A stretch of 64,000 bases of DNA from Morchella semilibera (Eukaryota; Ascomycota; Pezizomycetes; Pezizales; Morchellaceae). How positions within the stretch are numbered: position 1 is the first letter of the stretch; each line of letters begins with the position of its first letter. A program made the translations under genes and the position numbers. The notes beneath the pieces were generated by a model. The model saw nothing but the letters and a program-made list of their open reading frames with translations, ran no database searches and was not told where the DNA came from. Location: NCBI GenBank assembly GCA_009192285.1, contig CM018603.1:3774588-3838587 (forward strand), given 5' to 3'. Positions 1 through 11,625 of this stretch are shown here, one piece after another.

Positions 1-2
1 AT

Positions 3-194
3 TCAAAAGACTCTAATGACAAGTTTAATCTTGGCCTATGGCTGCCAATTATTCTTCTCACGATGTTCACTTTTATTATAGTCCCGGTGGCGTGCATTGT
101 ATGGATGTGGGGTGGTTTCAAGCGTAGAACACCACCAGATGATTGTGCAAAAAGCCAATCGGAAAAATCTGTTGATGAGTCAGATATCTGTTAG
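3..194 (+). CDS. 3' end of a membrane protein gene (partial)
   Basis: An open frame enters from the left edge and ends at a TAG at 192–194. It contains one long hydrophobic stretch (from LGLWLPII through VACIVWMW) followed by a short hydrophilic tail with basic residues (FKRR) and a Ser/Glu/Asp-rich end. That pattern is a C-terminal transmembrane helix with a short tail. The rest of the gene lies outside the window, so no family can be named. It is too short to be compelling on length alone, but the TM-then-basic layout looks coding. Confidence 0.5.
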   Translation, partial: SKDSNDKFNLGLWLPIILLTMFTFIIVPVACIVWMWGGFKRRTPPDDCAKSQSEKSVDESDIC

Positions 195-1826
195 TATAGC
201 GACGGCGGGGGGGGTTTTTTTTTCTTGTCTTTTGACGGGGGGAGGAATTTTATGAATGACGACATTAATGACAACATGGCGTTTTATTTGGCCCTATTTG
301 ATAGTACCAGCTTTCTAGGGAGCCCCTTTAGTCACGGGTTTCTTTTAAATATTTGTACAGTGTTTGATATCTATCGCTTCTAATATTTCTTATTTTATTG
401 GTCCCGATATCCTTTTTATTTCTATCCTAATTAACTCATTGAGTTGATCTGATCTGATTTGGTATGTAAAAAAGCCAAACACACGCAGCGAAAAAGAAAA
501 GACGAGGTTGGGGGGGGTGTACCTTCTTTCTTTCCTTACTGTAGTTCATGGATCATCACTCGTTTATAATTAATACCTCTCTTAACATTTAGGTGATTAC
601 TTTATTATCCATCGTCCGTACTCAGCTGCAGTAAGACCTGACCCCCCCGAGAAAAAAAAAAGGAAAAAAGAAAAAAAAGCAAGTCTAGTGTGGCTTTACT
701 TACAGATCTCGTTATCTCTCTTATCAAATAACTGGTCTCCCATATAAATCCCGCTCCTCTACTATCTGGCGGATGTGTGTGTCTCGTGCGTTAATTAGAT
801 GGTCGGAAACTGTTGCACTTATAAAAATTTCCGACCTTTTAATTAACGACTACATGTATGCAAGTAAGACCTTGGAGAATCTCTCTCATGCATCAACGTG
901 CCCTCTCCAGGAAGTGATTGACCAAAACATAATAGAGCAGCAACGTGCCAGATAGGAGGGTCACCTGGGATATAACACGCGCGCAGGAAAACGAGGTCTC
1001 AAATACCGGCCAACAGAATCTCAAATAAATAATATGTGCATACCCCATCGAGGCAAGATCGGCATCTAACAAACCCTGAGACATATACGAAGCAGGTTGG
1101 TTTCATCTAATTGTCTGAGGATTTGGGTTGCTATGCAGTACTGCATGAACCCTGGCCCCAATAAGAAATACATGCACTCACAGGCGATCACTCGCACGCA
1201 GTCGGCGCTAGCCGGCTTCTACTATACATGTACGGTACTGTATGTAGCTAGTATCAGACTAACTATATTCGCTAGTTACTAATTCTCACCCGGGCAAACA
1301 TTCGTTGGTTCAGTTAATTGACCGCATGATTCGGAGGAGCAAGCATGAACCCCAGGTATTCATTCGGTCCTTGTAAGACCCTACGGTATGCGTTGAGTAA
1401 CCAAGATCAAGAGAAAAGCGAAAATTGCAAAAATATATACTTCCACATATTGTAGACAATTCAAATCTGCATATAGATAGCCAGGTACCTACATGTAGGT
1501 AGCCACTAGTGATAACCCTCATATCAAAAGGTAAAATTACTATCATAGAGAAGATAGGTTACGTAACTAGACAAAGGAGGAGTTTAGGGGAAAAAAGAAC
1601 AAAAAAAAAAAGAAAAAAACTCCATCTCCCGAGATAAATAAAACACAATGAAACAAAAAGGATAATAAAGAGTGAGGAACCACCATTTCTTTTTGTTACG
1701 CATCACCGGCCCCCTGAACCAACCCCAAAGCAACTAGACATCCAGCCGTGAATATGAAAATCAGGTAAAAAAAAAAAGTCAATAAAGAATAAAACTGGCC
1801 CAAGATTCAGGCTTAGTAGCCCTCTA
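195..1826. other. intergenic spacer
   Basis: No convincing gene. It contains homopolymer A/T runs, three TACATGTA palindromes (851, 1225, 1490) and one copy of a dispersed repeat (about 629–775). Short ORFs here have no recognisable protein features. Confidence 0.6.
629..775 (+). repeat. dispersed repeat, copy 1
   Basis: The stretch resembles 9515–9650 on the same strand. Both contain GTGTGGCTTTACT, then a 'TATCTCTC..TATCAA' block, then 'CCATA.AAATC', all in the same order, after an A-rich run. The copies are clearly diverged. This looks like an old repeat family, type unknown. Confidence 0.5.
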
Positions 1827-3483
1827 CTAATTCAACAAACTTGCCAGGCCTCTCGCCATCTTTCTACTTGTAGTTGTTGTATTGGTGAAGGTCAGATCAC
1901 CCATCTCGCACCAGTTGCTGACCGGCAAACAGTTAATGTATTTGCACCATGAACACTTCTTATCGTATAGATAAAAGTTGTTGATCAATACAATGGTTAA
2001 GATGAGTGCTAGTGTCAGGGCAGCTGCACGGGCAATCCAGAAAGCCCACCAAAGCGGCTTGCGGCCCTTGAAGAACCCGGCGGGGGACTTGATGAAGGCA
2101 GGCGCACTGTGTCCCTGTGTGGCGGATGAACCCCCCTCCGTGTTGGCACCGTGCATATACGCGGGAGTCATAGGAGTGTATGGTGGGTCGCCGGCGCCAA
2201 TCTTACGGCGGAGACCAATGGGGGAGTGGAGAACTGCGATACCAAGGATAAGACCCATGATGAAGCCACCGATATGGGAGAAGTTGTCGAGCCCTGGGAG
2301 AAGGCCAATGGCAAAGCCAAGACATACATCAAGAAGAAGGAAAAGTAATTCCTTCATTGGTGACTGTCGGTTACTCCAGTTCCAGCAAAGATCCAAGAAC
2401 AAGAGCGCAAGTATGCCATAAAGAGAACCAGAACAACCACTGCAAAAGGTTAGTGGGATAAAATGCAAGGCATGAATGTGAAACATACGTTGAAGGTGCG
2501 CCTAACGGGGCATAGTTGCCTCCTAGAACAAATCCGAAAATCCCCGATGCAAAATAGCACAACCCGAATCTAATAGGACCGATTTCGCGTTCCATATCGA
2601 CTCCAATTATGAGCTGGAATAACATATTAAAGCAAATATGAATAACCCCTGCGTGCAAAAATATAGGCACAATGAAGCGCCACCATTGATCAGGCTCGCT
2701 GCCCGACGAGTTTCCGCCTAGAATACCTTTCGGAATGGCATCACCCCCAAAACCACATAATTGCGCGAGAGTGCAGTTAGAAGTGCTTGTGGTTGTCGAT
2801 GGGCATGGGAACAGGAGTGGGTCCGCGCCAGTATCGGTGTAACCTTCAATAATCTTCATGCAAGGTACAAACCGTGCGCCCATATTGATGAGTACCTCTG
2901 TTGAAGGCCCAATCATAGGATTAAACTGTGGCTTGATCATGATCGGACTTCCAGTTAGGGTAGCATTTCGCGCAATCTCGGCAATAAATACCGAAATCTG
3001 GACGGCAGACAATATCCAACAAAACCATGGTCTCCTGCGATTACCCGAGAACAGTCCTGATTTTCGCTTATGTTTATTGCTACCCACCATTCCCATGCCG
3101 GCTTCTGCAGCAGACATAGGCTGCTGGTACTGCTGTGGCCGGGTGTCATGCAATGGGATTCCATCATTATACGGTTGCTGCTTATCATAGTCGCTGGAGT
3201 ATGAGTTGTTGTGCGATAGTGAGGGAGAGTGAGCAGGCGGGTGGTACGATGTATCTACATCAATAGACTGCGACGAGTGGTGACGCCCATAAAAGTCATC
3301 GGTGTAACCGATACCACCATGGGTAGGTGGAAATGTGGGTTGGTTAGGCAAAGGCTTATTGATGGGCGAGACTGTTGAGTGTGTAGGAGCAGGCGATGAG
3401 GAGGGATGAGGGGGGGTTTGGCTTGGGGGGAAATTCGTGTTGATTGGCGCTGGGCCAGAGTTGTAGTACTCAGCGGCCGACAT
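1827..3483 (-). CDS. rhomboid-family intramembrane serine protease
   Basis: Two exons, 3483–2489 and 2439–1827, with a 49-bp intron (donor GTATGT, acceptor TGCAG), give 535 aa. The first ~145 residues are a Pro/Ser/His-rich cytosolic tail, followed by a TM helix after KRKSGLFSGNRRRPWF. The rhomboid core shows the WWRF motif, HAGVIHICFNM, the nucleophile motif GCSGS with Ser335 (the intron splits the codon just before it), and the catalytic His387 in NFSHIGGF. A further TM segment lies near the C-terminus. Rhomboids cleave membrane proteins inside the bilayer; the substrate cannot be told. The long N-tail and ~7 TM topology fit the larger fungal rhomboids rather than the short Rbd2 type. The gene diverges from pfa3. 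Confidence 0.9.
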
Positions 3484-4912
3484 GACTGAAGTTGAGTGAA
3501 GTGAAGTGAGAATATGTGGATCCTCTGTCCTCTTCTTATTATGTGAAGGGTAAGCCCAGGGTAGTTGTGTTGTTGCCGATAATTATGTATGTATGTGTAT
3601 GATGATGAGAATAGAAGAAGGCTTAGAGGGGATGGTATTAGTTCTTCTACCTAGGGTAGCAGGGCAGAGGTGAGTCGTCAGCGTTTAAAGTCCAAAATGT
3701 TGCGTGACCAATCACCGGCAGCCAACTTGAAACAGGATAGCGATACAAGATGGGACTACCGAGAAATTTGGTAAGAAATACAGGGGGTGATAGTTCGAAC
3801 ACCAACACCAGTATCGAGGGCTTTCTTTGACTTTGAGATTGATCGATTGATGGGGGGGATATTCGCTTACCTCTTGTTTAATCCTGCTGACACACAATTC
3901 TTGCTACACTTAACACACGTGAGTCTAGAGAATCTTAAAGAAAGCAGTTGGCCTGAAGGGCAAACAGTCAAGTGACAATCAAGGCCTTTTTTTTTTTTTT
4001 TATTGATTTTGAAAGAGTGAGAAACGGCACCTGTAGTTCTAGGTGTCAGTGGGATGCCCTTCGTTCTAAATAGTATTTCGACTGGAGCCCCTCACCTGGC
4101 CCGAGTTAGACGATCGACACAGTCAATAAATAAATGCACTGCACAGTTACGTTGTGCAGACAGGGGAGGGAATGTATTGTAAAGGAATGGATCTGACGAA
4201 CGGCAGTAAAGAGTAGTGGTGATAGAGAAAACGAGAGAGGTAATGCTTGGTTTCCCTTGTCCCTGCCATAGCAACAACGGGTGATTGATTCGCGTCCATC
4301 AAGGCAACGCTACCTGTTTCTAGCAGAAGCCTCCCCCCCGATTTGCATCTTGGCTTGTCGGCCGGGCTGTGCAACAAGAAAGAAAGGAAAAGCACTAACT
4401 TAGTCCCAAAATACATACCAAAAATAACCCGACTTTCGTCATCACAATACCATTGTTTCTTTGACAGGAGAGGCTGAGGAGGCTTTTGAGGGCAAGCTTC
4501 GGCTCACTGAACATGCATAATCGAATCTAAGCTATCCCTCCTGCATTAAAAAAACAAAAATAATATAAATCTACATTATACGGAGCTGTTCACCGGCCTT
4601 CCGATCCCCCAACGGTTTCCTTCGCCGTAAGATACTGTATCGAATTGTATGTAAATACTCGAACGCTTTCATAGGCATCGCGTTACCCACTGCTGTACTC
4701 GGTCCTACACCACATATGCAACTCTCCCCCCCTGGTGGTTTTCCAACTCCTGATCTCCCACACACACACCCAACCCCCCATCACTCGAGTGGGAATCCAT
4801 CTAGAAGCCTTTTCTTCGGGACCTTTCTGGAATAGAACACATCTCTTAAACCAACTAGGTGTTCTGAGTTAAACCTAGAGCTTGAAAAAGTCCCACTCGC
4901 AACATTGGACCG
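3484..4912. other. divergent promoter region (rhomboid / pfa3)
   Basis: A 1.4-kb spacer between two start codons pointing away from each other. It must hold both promoters and 5' UTRs. I see T-rich and CT-rich runs but no ORF with protein character. Confidence 0.5.
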
Positions 4913-6531
4913 ATGGACTCGCCAATACTCTCGCCAACGGTTCCACGTCACCGGTCGAAAACCCGTTTATCCTGTCGTCGAATCGATAGGTTGTGCTGCA
5001 GCCTCTTGTGCTATTTCCCTCTTGTCTTTATATCCGGAGTATCGACTTGGGCCGTTTACACATACTCTTATAGCATCTGCTGGAATAATATCGCTGGAGT
5101 AAAAGGTATCACATTGTCCCCTGTGCTGAAGAGCTTCTTCCTCGGGGATCGACGTTATTCCTCAGGGATTATTTGCTGATCTCACGGACCCCCATAGGCG
5201 TTTTTCTCTGTTTCTTGGGTCTAACCCTCTACTTCCTCTTAAACTGGTCCTATTTTACAGCAGTGTTTACGAGCCCGGGATCACCACTCGATAATGTGAC
5301 CATCTACTTCCATTGCCTATTGTGAGAGAGATCTAACAGTTCCTAGAAACACGCCTATAGCTCCCTCCCCACCACCGAGACGTCTACAGGTTCTTCTATA
5401 ACAGTTAAATCGTCTGGGCAAGCCCGCTTCTGCAAAAAATGTCAATGCTACAAACCAGACCGCACCCACCACTGCAGCTCGTGCAAGACTTGTGTCCTCA
5501 AAATGGACCACCATTGCCCGTGGCTCGCGAACTGCCTCGGAATGTTCAATTACAAAGCGTTCTTATTATTCCTGATTTACACATCTGTGTTTTGCATTCT
5601 TTGTTTCCTAGTTAGCTCAGCATATGTCTACGAGGAGCTACTGAGTTCAAATGCGACTAGTAAATACCCAGTTGATGACTTCACACCGGTGAACTGGGTC
5701 TTACTGGCAGTTATTTCGGGAATTATTGGGTTGGTACTCAGCGGATTTACCATTTGGCATCTCACTCTTGTAGGCTCGGGAATGACAACTATCGAGTCTT
5801 TGGAGAAAGCGCGATACACGACACCGACCCTTTCGCGCACTGGAGTTACCCCGGCACTTGGTGCACATCACCTCTATGACAACCCAGAAAACGACCCAAC
5901 ATTCGACTATGCTGCCGAGCGGGAAAGCGAGCGAGATCGAGAGTTTCGTCGCTACAACTCTTATATCCTCGAGGAATCCACTAAGAAGCTCCCCCACCCA
6001 TTTGATCTCGGGAGATCGCGCAACTTTCGCTCTGTATTTGGCCCACGGGAAGAGTGGTGGAAGTGGTTCATCCCGCGCTTCTCAGGAGTCGGGGATGGGT
6101 GGAACTGGGAGACAAGCAATGAATGGCGCATCGCCGCCGAGGCAGTAAGGGTTGAGAGAGAGCGCATGGGGCTTGACCAGGGTGAGGAGCGAAATGGATG
6201 GCCCGGCGCAAATCTCTATGCAGCTGAGGGAAGGACTTGGAACGGTGGTAACCCGAACGGGCTCGTCCGCCATGCGGGTGAAATAAAGCCAAGCAAGGCC
6301 GAGAGGATATTAGGCAAGCTGCCAGGTACCTACAGTGATGGCGAAAATGTGCCGCTACAAAGAATGAATCGGGCTCCAGATGATATCAGCAGCGATGAAG
6401 AGGACGATGAGAGAATTGACCTGGAGGCTGGGTTAGCTGCCGCAAGAAAGGCGAAGATGGAGCCTAGGAGCGCGGGAACCGGAAATGTAGGGTGGGCAAG
6501 CTGGGGAAGAGATAGTGCTGAGAGATGGTAG
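4913..6531 (+). CDS. pfa3: Palmitoyltransferase Pfa3 (DHHC family)
   Basis: Three exons, 4913–5105, 5198–5295 and 5347–6531, give 491 aa. Each junction keeps frame and restores family sequence ([10 protein letters not shown], then [10 protein letters not shown]). The Cys-rich domain is at about residues 120–168 with the DHHC box at 151–154 (DHHCPW). Four TM helices lie near 30–55, 66–85, 165–192 and 212–240. A TTxE motif (MTTIESLE) follows TM4, as usual for DHHC enzymes. The C-terminal third is hydrophilic with an acidic stretch ([13 protein letters not shown]). Pfa3 S-acylates proteins at the vacuole; in yeast the known target is Vac8. The assignment to Pfa3 rests on the N-terminal pattern ([21 protein letters not shown]) and the spacing to the DHHC box. 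The second donor (GTGACC) is weak. Confidence 0.88.
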
Positions 6532-8130
6532 ATATGAACTGGGAATGTTTCAGGTACAAAATCTTTCCTATGGGTAGGTGGGGTGGTTGTGGTGGTATCA
6601 TTTGCGTTTGGCGTTTGCGATTGTCTTTTTGTATTGCTTTCTGGTATCTTTATTTATTACTTTGTTATGATTAGTAGTTGTTGTTTTATAGGAGCCTTTG
6701 TATCAATACCCACTTAAACTGTAGTTAGACCAGGATGTTAAAAGTCAGTAACGGGCAGAATACCGGGGGTTGTGGTGGCCAGGGTTTTTGTATTCGTATT
6801 TTCCCATCTCCTCCTAACCGCTAACTAATACTGAACCTCTTACTCTTTGAGTTCAATACCTTCTAATAGCAAAGATACTTACAAAACACTTTTCATATAG
6901 ATTATTATGGCCTCCCAACCAAGGTATATACGTATATCTCGCCAGGACTGCCGCGGGCAGGGGTATATCGATAAGATAATGATTTCTCACCAAATATGCA
7001 CCTACCCTTTTGTGGCGGAGCAGCACGGCGAGTGATACTTCAAGACGCAGTACGCGCGTCAGCGAAAAGGAAAAAAAAAAAATTTCCTAGTAAGCAGCAG
7101 CCTTGTGGGGGGGGGGGGTGGTAGATAAGTAAGTACATGTACACAGCTGGCAGTGCATTCCTGAGGACCGGACTGTCGAGGGTGAGATACGTACTAATGT
7201 AGCCTAAGTATTTATCCTTTCGAGGAAGCATCTATCTCTCCCTTCCCTTCGGTGGTCACGATCCCTGGCCAGAGTGCGGTCTTGTGGCCGTGTGAGGGTT
7301 GTCGGGCCTCCCACGTACAGCCGAGCCCCTGGAAACTCCGAGTGGTGGATCGGGGATCCTCCCTTCTGTGGTTCGACCAATACTTATCTGTTACTCTATC
7401 GTTATCCGGCTAGATGCGGTGTACAGTGTGGGGTGGGGTCTAACGTATATAAGGGATATATGTGCCCCAGTTGTGTTGACGTTGACGTTTCCCGGGGTGG
7501 TTGGCCATGGCCCGTTGGGACTACATTCCTGTCATATTGGTTCAGCTGAAGGCCAAAGAAGGAGGGGGTGGAGAGCTACATACATACATGTGGGTTTGAA
7601 TACCATGGCAACATTTTCGGTCGTCTGGGCTGCTAGCTCCCAACGCCCAAGAAATCGACTTTGGGGGTTTGTCCCCAGCTAGACGTGGTCTTGTGTACAT
7701 GTATATAGTATACGTTTATGTAAGCTTTATGCGTCCAAGTACACTCGAAGAAGGAACCCACCAGGCTGCACTGGCACCATGGCATTTTCTTCCAGATAAT
7801 CCCCCACGTGCACTACTAGCTAGCTACATTATGAAGTAGATTTCAGATACCCCTACTTCAAGCCAATGCAAGCAGACCGCCGTGAGTCCTCGTTTCTATA
7901 TCAATGTGATCGAACAGTATTAATTAGTAGCGGTTATATACATGCAGTGTCAACGCCTACTAATTACCAGATTCACCAGGACTACGATGGTCTTCCTGTA
8001 AGTTCATTAGGTATTTAGTTTTAGTTTTGGTTTTGGTTTTTTTTTTTTTTTTTTTTTTTTTTTCAGATATTCCAAGGCTAGCTGCTACTGGTTAGACCTG
8101 TCCCATCGTGCCCTATGGTGTAGGATTGAT

Positions 8131-8254
8131 CCGAATAGAAGGCCCGTCACACAAGACGTTGAAATTCCCATATCTGGTTGCTTGTCCTAGGCCTGAATAC
8201 GCCCCTCACTCTGGCTTGAAAAGGCAACTCTTGTGTGACGGGCCTTCTATTCGA
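8131..8254. repeat. 124-bp inverted-repeat (MITE-like) element
   Basis: The arm at 8131–8155 pairs with 8230–8254 at 24 of 25 positions; the core is GGCCCGTCACACAAG and its reverse complement. The 74-bp interior has no ORF. A near-perfect stem with a non-coding loop is typical of a MITE or a fossil hairpin. I could not see a target-site duplication at the ends, so mobility is inferred. Confidence 0.6.
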
Positions 8255-9514
8255 AATTAATACAGTACCTTATTTGTAGTTCATGGGTTCCCCCGCGCCC
8301 CAGGTCTTCACTTCTAGCACCCATAACAGGCTACCAAACCCCGTCTCAAAATTGGTGGGAAGAGACTTGGACACCCCCATCTCGTCTTTTATAAACGGAG
8401 TCTCGAAATTCTTCCAGTCCCGAGACATGTAACTTTGCTACATGCTAGAAATACCGAGAAAGGTCTATAAACCCACCGTAGAACACCGGACCCCAATTTG
8501 AAGTAAACTTGGGGCCGACAAAAGTCTCGGGACCTCAATGGCTGGACTTGTCTCACCGCCTTCCAAGTCTCTTGCCCATCAACTATCACCGCAATTGCAA
8601 ACCACCACACCGGATATGAAAGCAGCAATATACAAAGTGGGAAAGCGCTGCAGAGAGATATGCTACGCCAATCGTTGGGCTCGGGGGTTCCTAAGGATCT
8701 CGCACTTAGAGTACCACCTCCGGCCTCCATCTCGGGACGGATCTAGTCCGGGTGTTTATTATTTTACACTACTATGGTGCCCCGCGAGTTAGTCGGGCTT
8801 GGCTTCATTGATGGGCCATAAACATTGTGGTCGGTCTGTCGTGCGGTGTGCTTTCAGATGTGCGTGTGATGTTCGCCCTTTGCCGTAGACGTAGACCGGC
8901 AGCGAGCGTCCACCCAAGATTTGGCGGGTAGCAACCGTGGGCCGTGGGCAGGCTGGTCTATACATATAGACGCAATACATGTTAGTAAGAAGACTTCTCA
9001 GTATATATAAATACATAGTAACAATTACAGAATCTAGCTATTTGGTACTGAGCCGTCTCAGTGGGAGTAACCAGTAGCGAGACAAACCTGAAACCACATG
9101 TACTCTACTTAATTACGATTCTGTAGTAAAGTAAATACATACATACCACAGACGGTACTCTAAAGGTAGGATAGTAGCCATAGTATTAAATACATGTGCC
9201 TCCTCATACGGAATCTCGGCTACCGCCGCGTTGGGACGGGTGGCGCCCATGTGAGACTTAGTGGTTGTGTTGAGAATACGAGTGATATTCGATGAAGAAA
9301 CCACCAGGTATTGCGAGTTGTCAAAAATAATGAGGCGCAACCAATCAGGAAGAAGCCACAAACAAAGTCAATAGTAATAATAAAAGATTAGAGACTCGGA
9401 TTACATCAGATTTGGCATTGGAACTTACGGGGTCGGGGTGAGTGTCGCAGTGTTCGTTGGGCCTTGTCTTCGCGGCGCGTCCCATTATTTTTGACATTAA
9501 CTCTTATCCCTTAA

Positions 9515-9650
9515 ACTGCTACGAAAGTGCCGACCCACCAAAAAAACAAAAAACAAATTTGGTGTGGCTTTACTAACAACTCTGGCTATCTCTCCTATCA
9601 AGTAATAGATCTGCCATACAAATCTAATCTCACTACTATAGGGGGTCACC
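9515..9650 (+). repeat. dispersed repeat, copy 2
   Basis: Diverged copy of the repeat at 629–775, same orientation, with the same order of sequence blocks (see copy 1). Confidence 0.5.
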
Positions 9651-10250
9651 CACCATATCAACGTACCGTATTATTCCACTGGAAGAGCCCAGTAGCAACC
9701 ACTCTCTTCACCGCGTAAGCCACAGAAACTAGCGCGGCTTACGCCGTAATTTTACCCGTATCCGCCAGAAGAGACCAGTCCCTTCTAACGGAATTTAGAT
9801 GGTCGCGTGGGTGGGAAACACCTCCTGCCAGCAGGCCATTTCTATAGAACGAATAACCCTTTTGCCCGCTCAGGCCAGTTCCCGTTATCTTACCCACAAG
9901 GCTCCACAACGTACGTGCTGGGCTGTGTGAAGAGAGAGAGTAGTCCCTTCCAATAGAACAATACTGTAACTGTAACGTAACTGACTGTGTGAATCATCCC
10001 CATCCAGTAAGTAGTAGCACAACTATGACTGGCAACCACATGAGCCAATCGGGAAATAGGGATCTATGGGATCAACCGATTCGTTACCCTTTCCGGTCAG
10101 GCACTCCCGCACAGAGCCAACCAGCCCCTTGCATGCAATAACAACAACAACAAGAAGGGTCAAGGTAGAACAGATAGCTGCCTAGCTACATAGCTAGTAC
10201 TGAAACTGGAAACTGGGGACTGGAAACAATTCAGGCAACCCACTGGCTGA

Positions 10251-10268
10251 GGGTGTATATATACACCC
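10251..10268. promoter_or_regulatory. perfect 18-bp TATA palindrome
   Basis: GGGTGTATATATACACCC is its own reverse complement and includes a TATA-type core. It lies about 265 bp upstream of the IFI6-like start codon, so it may be the TATA region or a dimeric factor site of that gene. Function is inferred. Confidence 0.35.
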
Positions 10269-10378
10269 ACTCGCTGCTTGCTGGGTAGAAAAGAGACAAG
10301 AAGTTCATCTATAGATAGTAGCCCTTGAGCTTTATTTTATACCTTACCTACCTAGCTTTCAAGCTTTGCGTTTTAGCT

Positions 10379-10440
10379 CCCAGCTCCCAGCTCCCAGCTC
10401 CCTGCTCCCTGCTCTCTGCTCTCCAGCTGTCCTAAGCTCT
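10379..10440 (+). repeat. short tandem repeat, AGCTCCC / GCTCCCT units
   Basis: Repeated 7-bp units (CAGCTCC, CTGCTCC and variants) run into a CT-rich stretch just before the IFI6-like gene, followed by a CAC-trinucleotide run at about 10498–10527. Both are probably in the 5' leader. Confidence 0.6.
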
Positions 10441-10532
10441 CCACCTAGCTCCCTCCTCCATCTCCTCCAGTGAGCCCACGCTCCCCACCCCTAAACCCAC
10501 CACCACCACCACCACCACCACCACCACACACA

Positions 10533-10854
10533 ATGCTCGGCCTCTGTGGCGTAGCCGCCAGCGTCGTCGCCTCCTCCGCCGTCGGCGCCGCAGCAATCGG
10601 CTCAATCCCAGCAGCCCTCGGCGCCGTCGGCTTCGGCACCACGGGCGTGGTCGCGGGCAGCGCCGCCGCCGCAGCCCAAGCAGGCATGGGGGGGACCATC
10701 GCGGCCGGCAGCCTGTTCGCCACCGCGCAGAGCGTGGCCATGGGCGGCGCCCTGGCCGTCACGCTCGGTGCCGTCGGCACCGCTATGGCCGTTGGCGCGG
10801 GGCGCGGGGACCGTCGCTATCGGCGCTGCGCATGTCGTGGGCTTTTTGTGTTAG
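10533..10854 (+). CDS. IFI6/IFI27-like small hydrophobic protein
   Basis: ATG at 10533 opens a Gly/Ala-rich hydrophobic protein. The block from SIPAALGAVGFGTTGVVAGS through AGSLFATAQSVAMGG matches the interferon-inducible 6-16/ISG12 family pattern (a GF..xGI..GS stretch, then AGS..A..QS.G). In animals these are small membrane proteins of mitochondria or ER; fungal roles are not established. As read, the frame runs on to 10928 with an Arg/Cys-rich tail that does not fit. Removing one G from the run at 10799–10802 gives instead a hydrophobic end (TVAIGAAHVVGFLC) and a stop at 10852–10854, about 106 aa. I prefer that end and suspect a homopolymer error. Coding GC is well above the surroundings. 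Confidence 0.7.
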
Positions 10855-11625
10855 TTGTTGCGGGTGCTTGTCTCGGTTTCGGTTTTCGTGTCCTCTCTTG
10901 TGCGTTTCTTTTTTGTTTGCATCATTGATTGTATCCAGCCCTAGGCTATGACAATATCTCGTGCGGTTTGTAGGTTTGTAGTTTGGATTACTTATAGCTA
11001 GTAGCTAATGGATAATTGATTGGTTAACACTTTTTTAACTTCCTCTCTCTATTTTCTGTCTTCCGTCCTCACGTAAAGAACTATCCTCATCACAATGCTG
11101 CCCAGCGGAGCTTTGACACACCAACTAAACGATTTCACACCAGGGGACGTTAGGGGGCGATAACAAGGCCCAGCTGAACCTGGGGCAACGAACCTGTTAC
11201 CAGACCGAAGGTACTGCGAGTTATAGGGGCTCCAAGGGCACAGGCTGTGCTACATATCTAAAGAATAGAGATAGATAGATAAGGACATCCCCTATTAACC
11301 ATTAGGTGCATGCGTGGTTGTTCCGTTTGGTAGTAGCCATGACCGAGTGATACCCCATGACTCCACAAGTTATATTTATTCACACCTCATACGTGCATGC
11401 AGCCCCCGTAGGTTATGGCGACCGCCCTTCCCTCCCCCCGAAAGTGGCGTAATGACTCACAAATCTACACATCTAAATCTACAAACTCTCAATCACAAAC
11501 GAGTACAAGCACGTGGTTTCAATCCGATTTATTCAATTCGTAGCTTGTATCCTATTTATCTACGTATTTGTATTCTCACATGATTACCACCATATGATCA
11601 TACCTCCCCACGAAAGGGGCCCCAT
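10855..11625. other. intergenic spacer (convergent genes)
   Basis: Lies between the 3' ends of the IFI6-like gene and the zinc-finger gene. It holds a GATA microsatellite near 11270 and no gene I can support. Confidence 0.5.

Larger units (their letters stand above)
6532..10250. other. intergenic spacer, 3.7 kb
   Basis: No gene I can support. It contains the hairpin element at 8131–8254, a poly-T run of over 20 at about 8038–8063, a G run near 7109, TACATGTA at 7134 and 7696, and the second copy of the dispersed repeat at 9515–9650. The ORFs of 60–127 aa have no family features. Confidence 0.6.

Noticed and set aside
7274-7682. Overlapping 91- and 127-aa ORFs in the 7-kb spacer
   Set aside because: No domain, no conserved-looking pattern, stop-poor stretch of GC-richer spacer.
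8389-8730. 113-aa minus ORF
   Set aside because: No family features; overlaps a plus ORF of equal quality, so neither is supported.
10470-10532. Pro-rich N-terminal extension of the IFI6-like ORF
   Set aside because: It is a CAC/CCA microsatellite upstream of a good ATG; family proteins start at the hydrophobic part.
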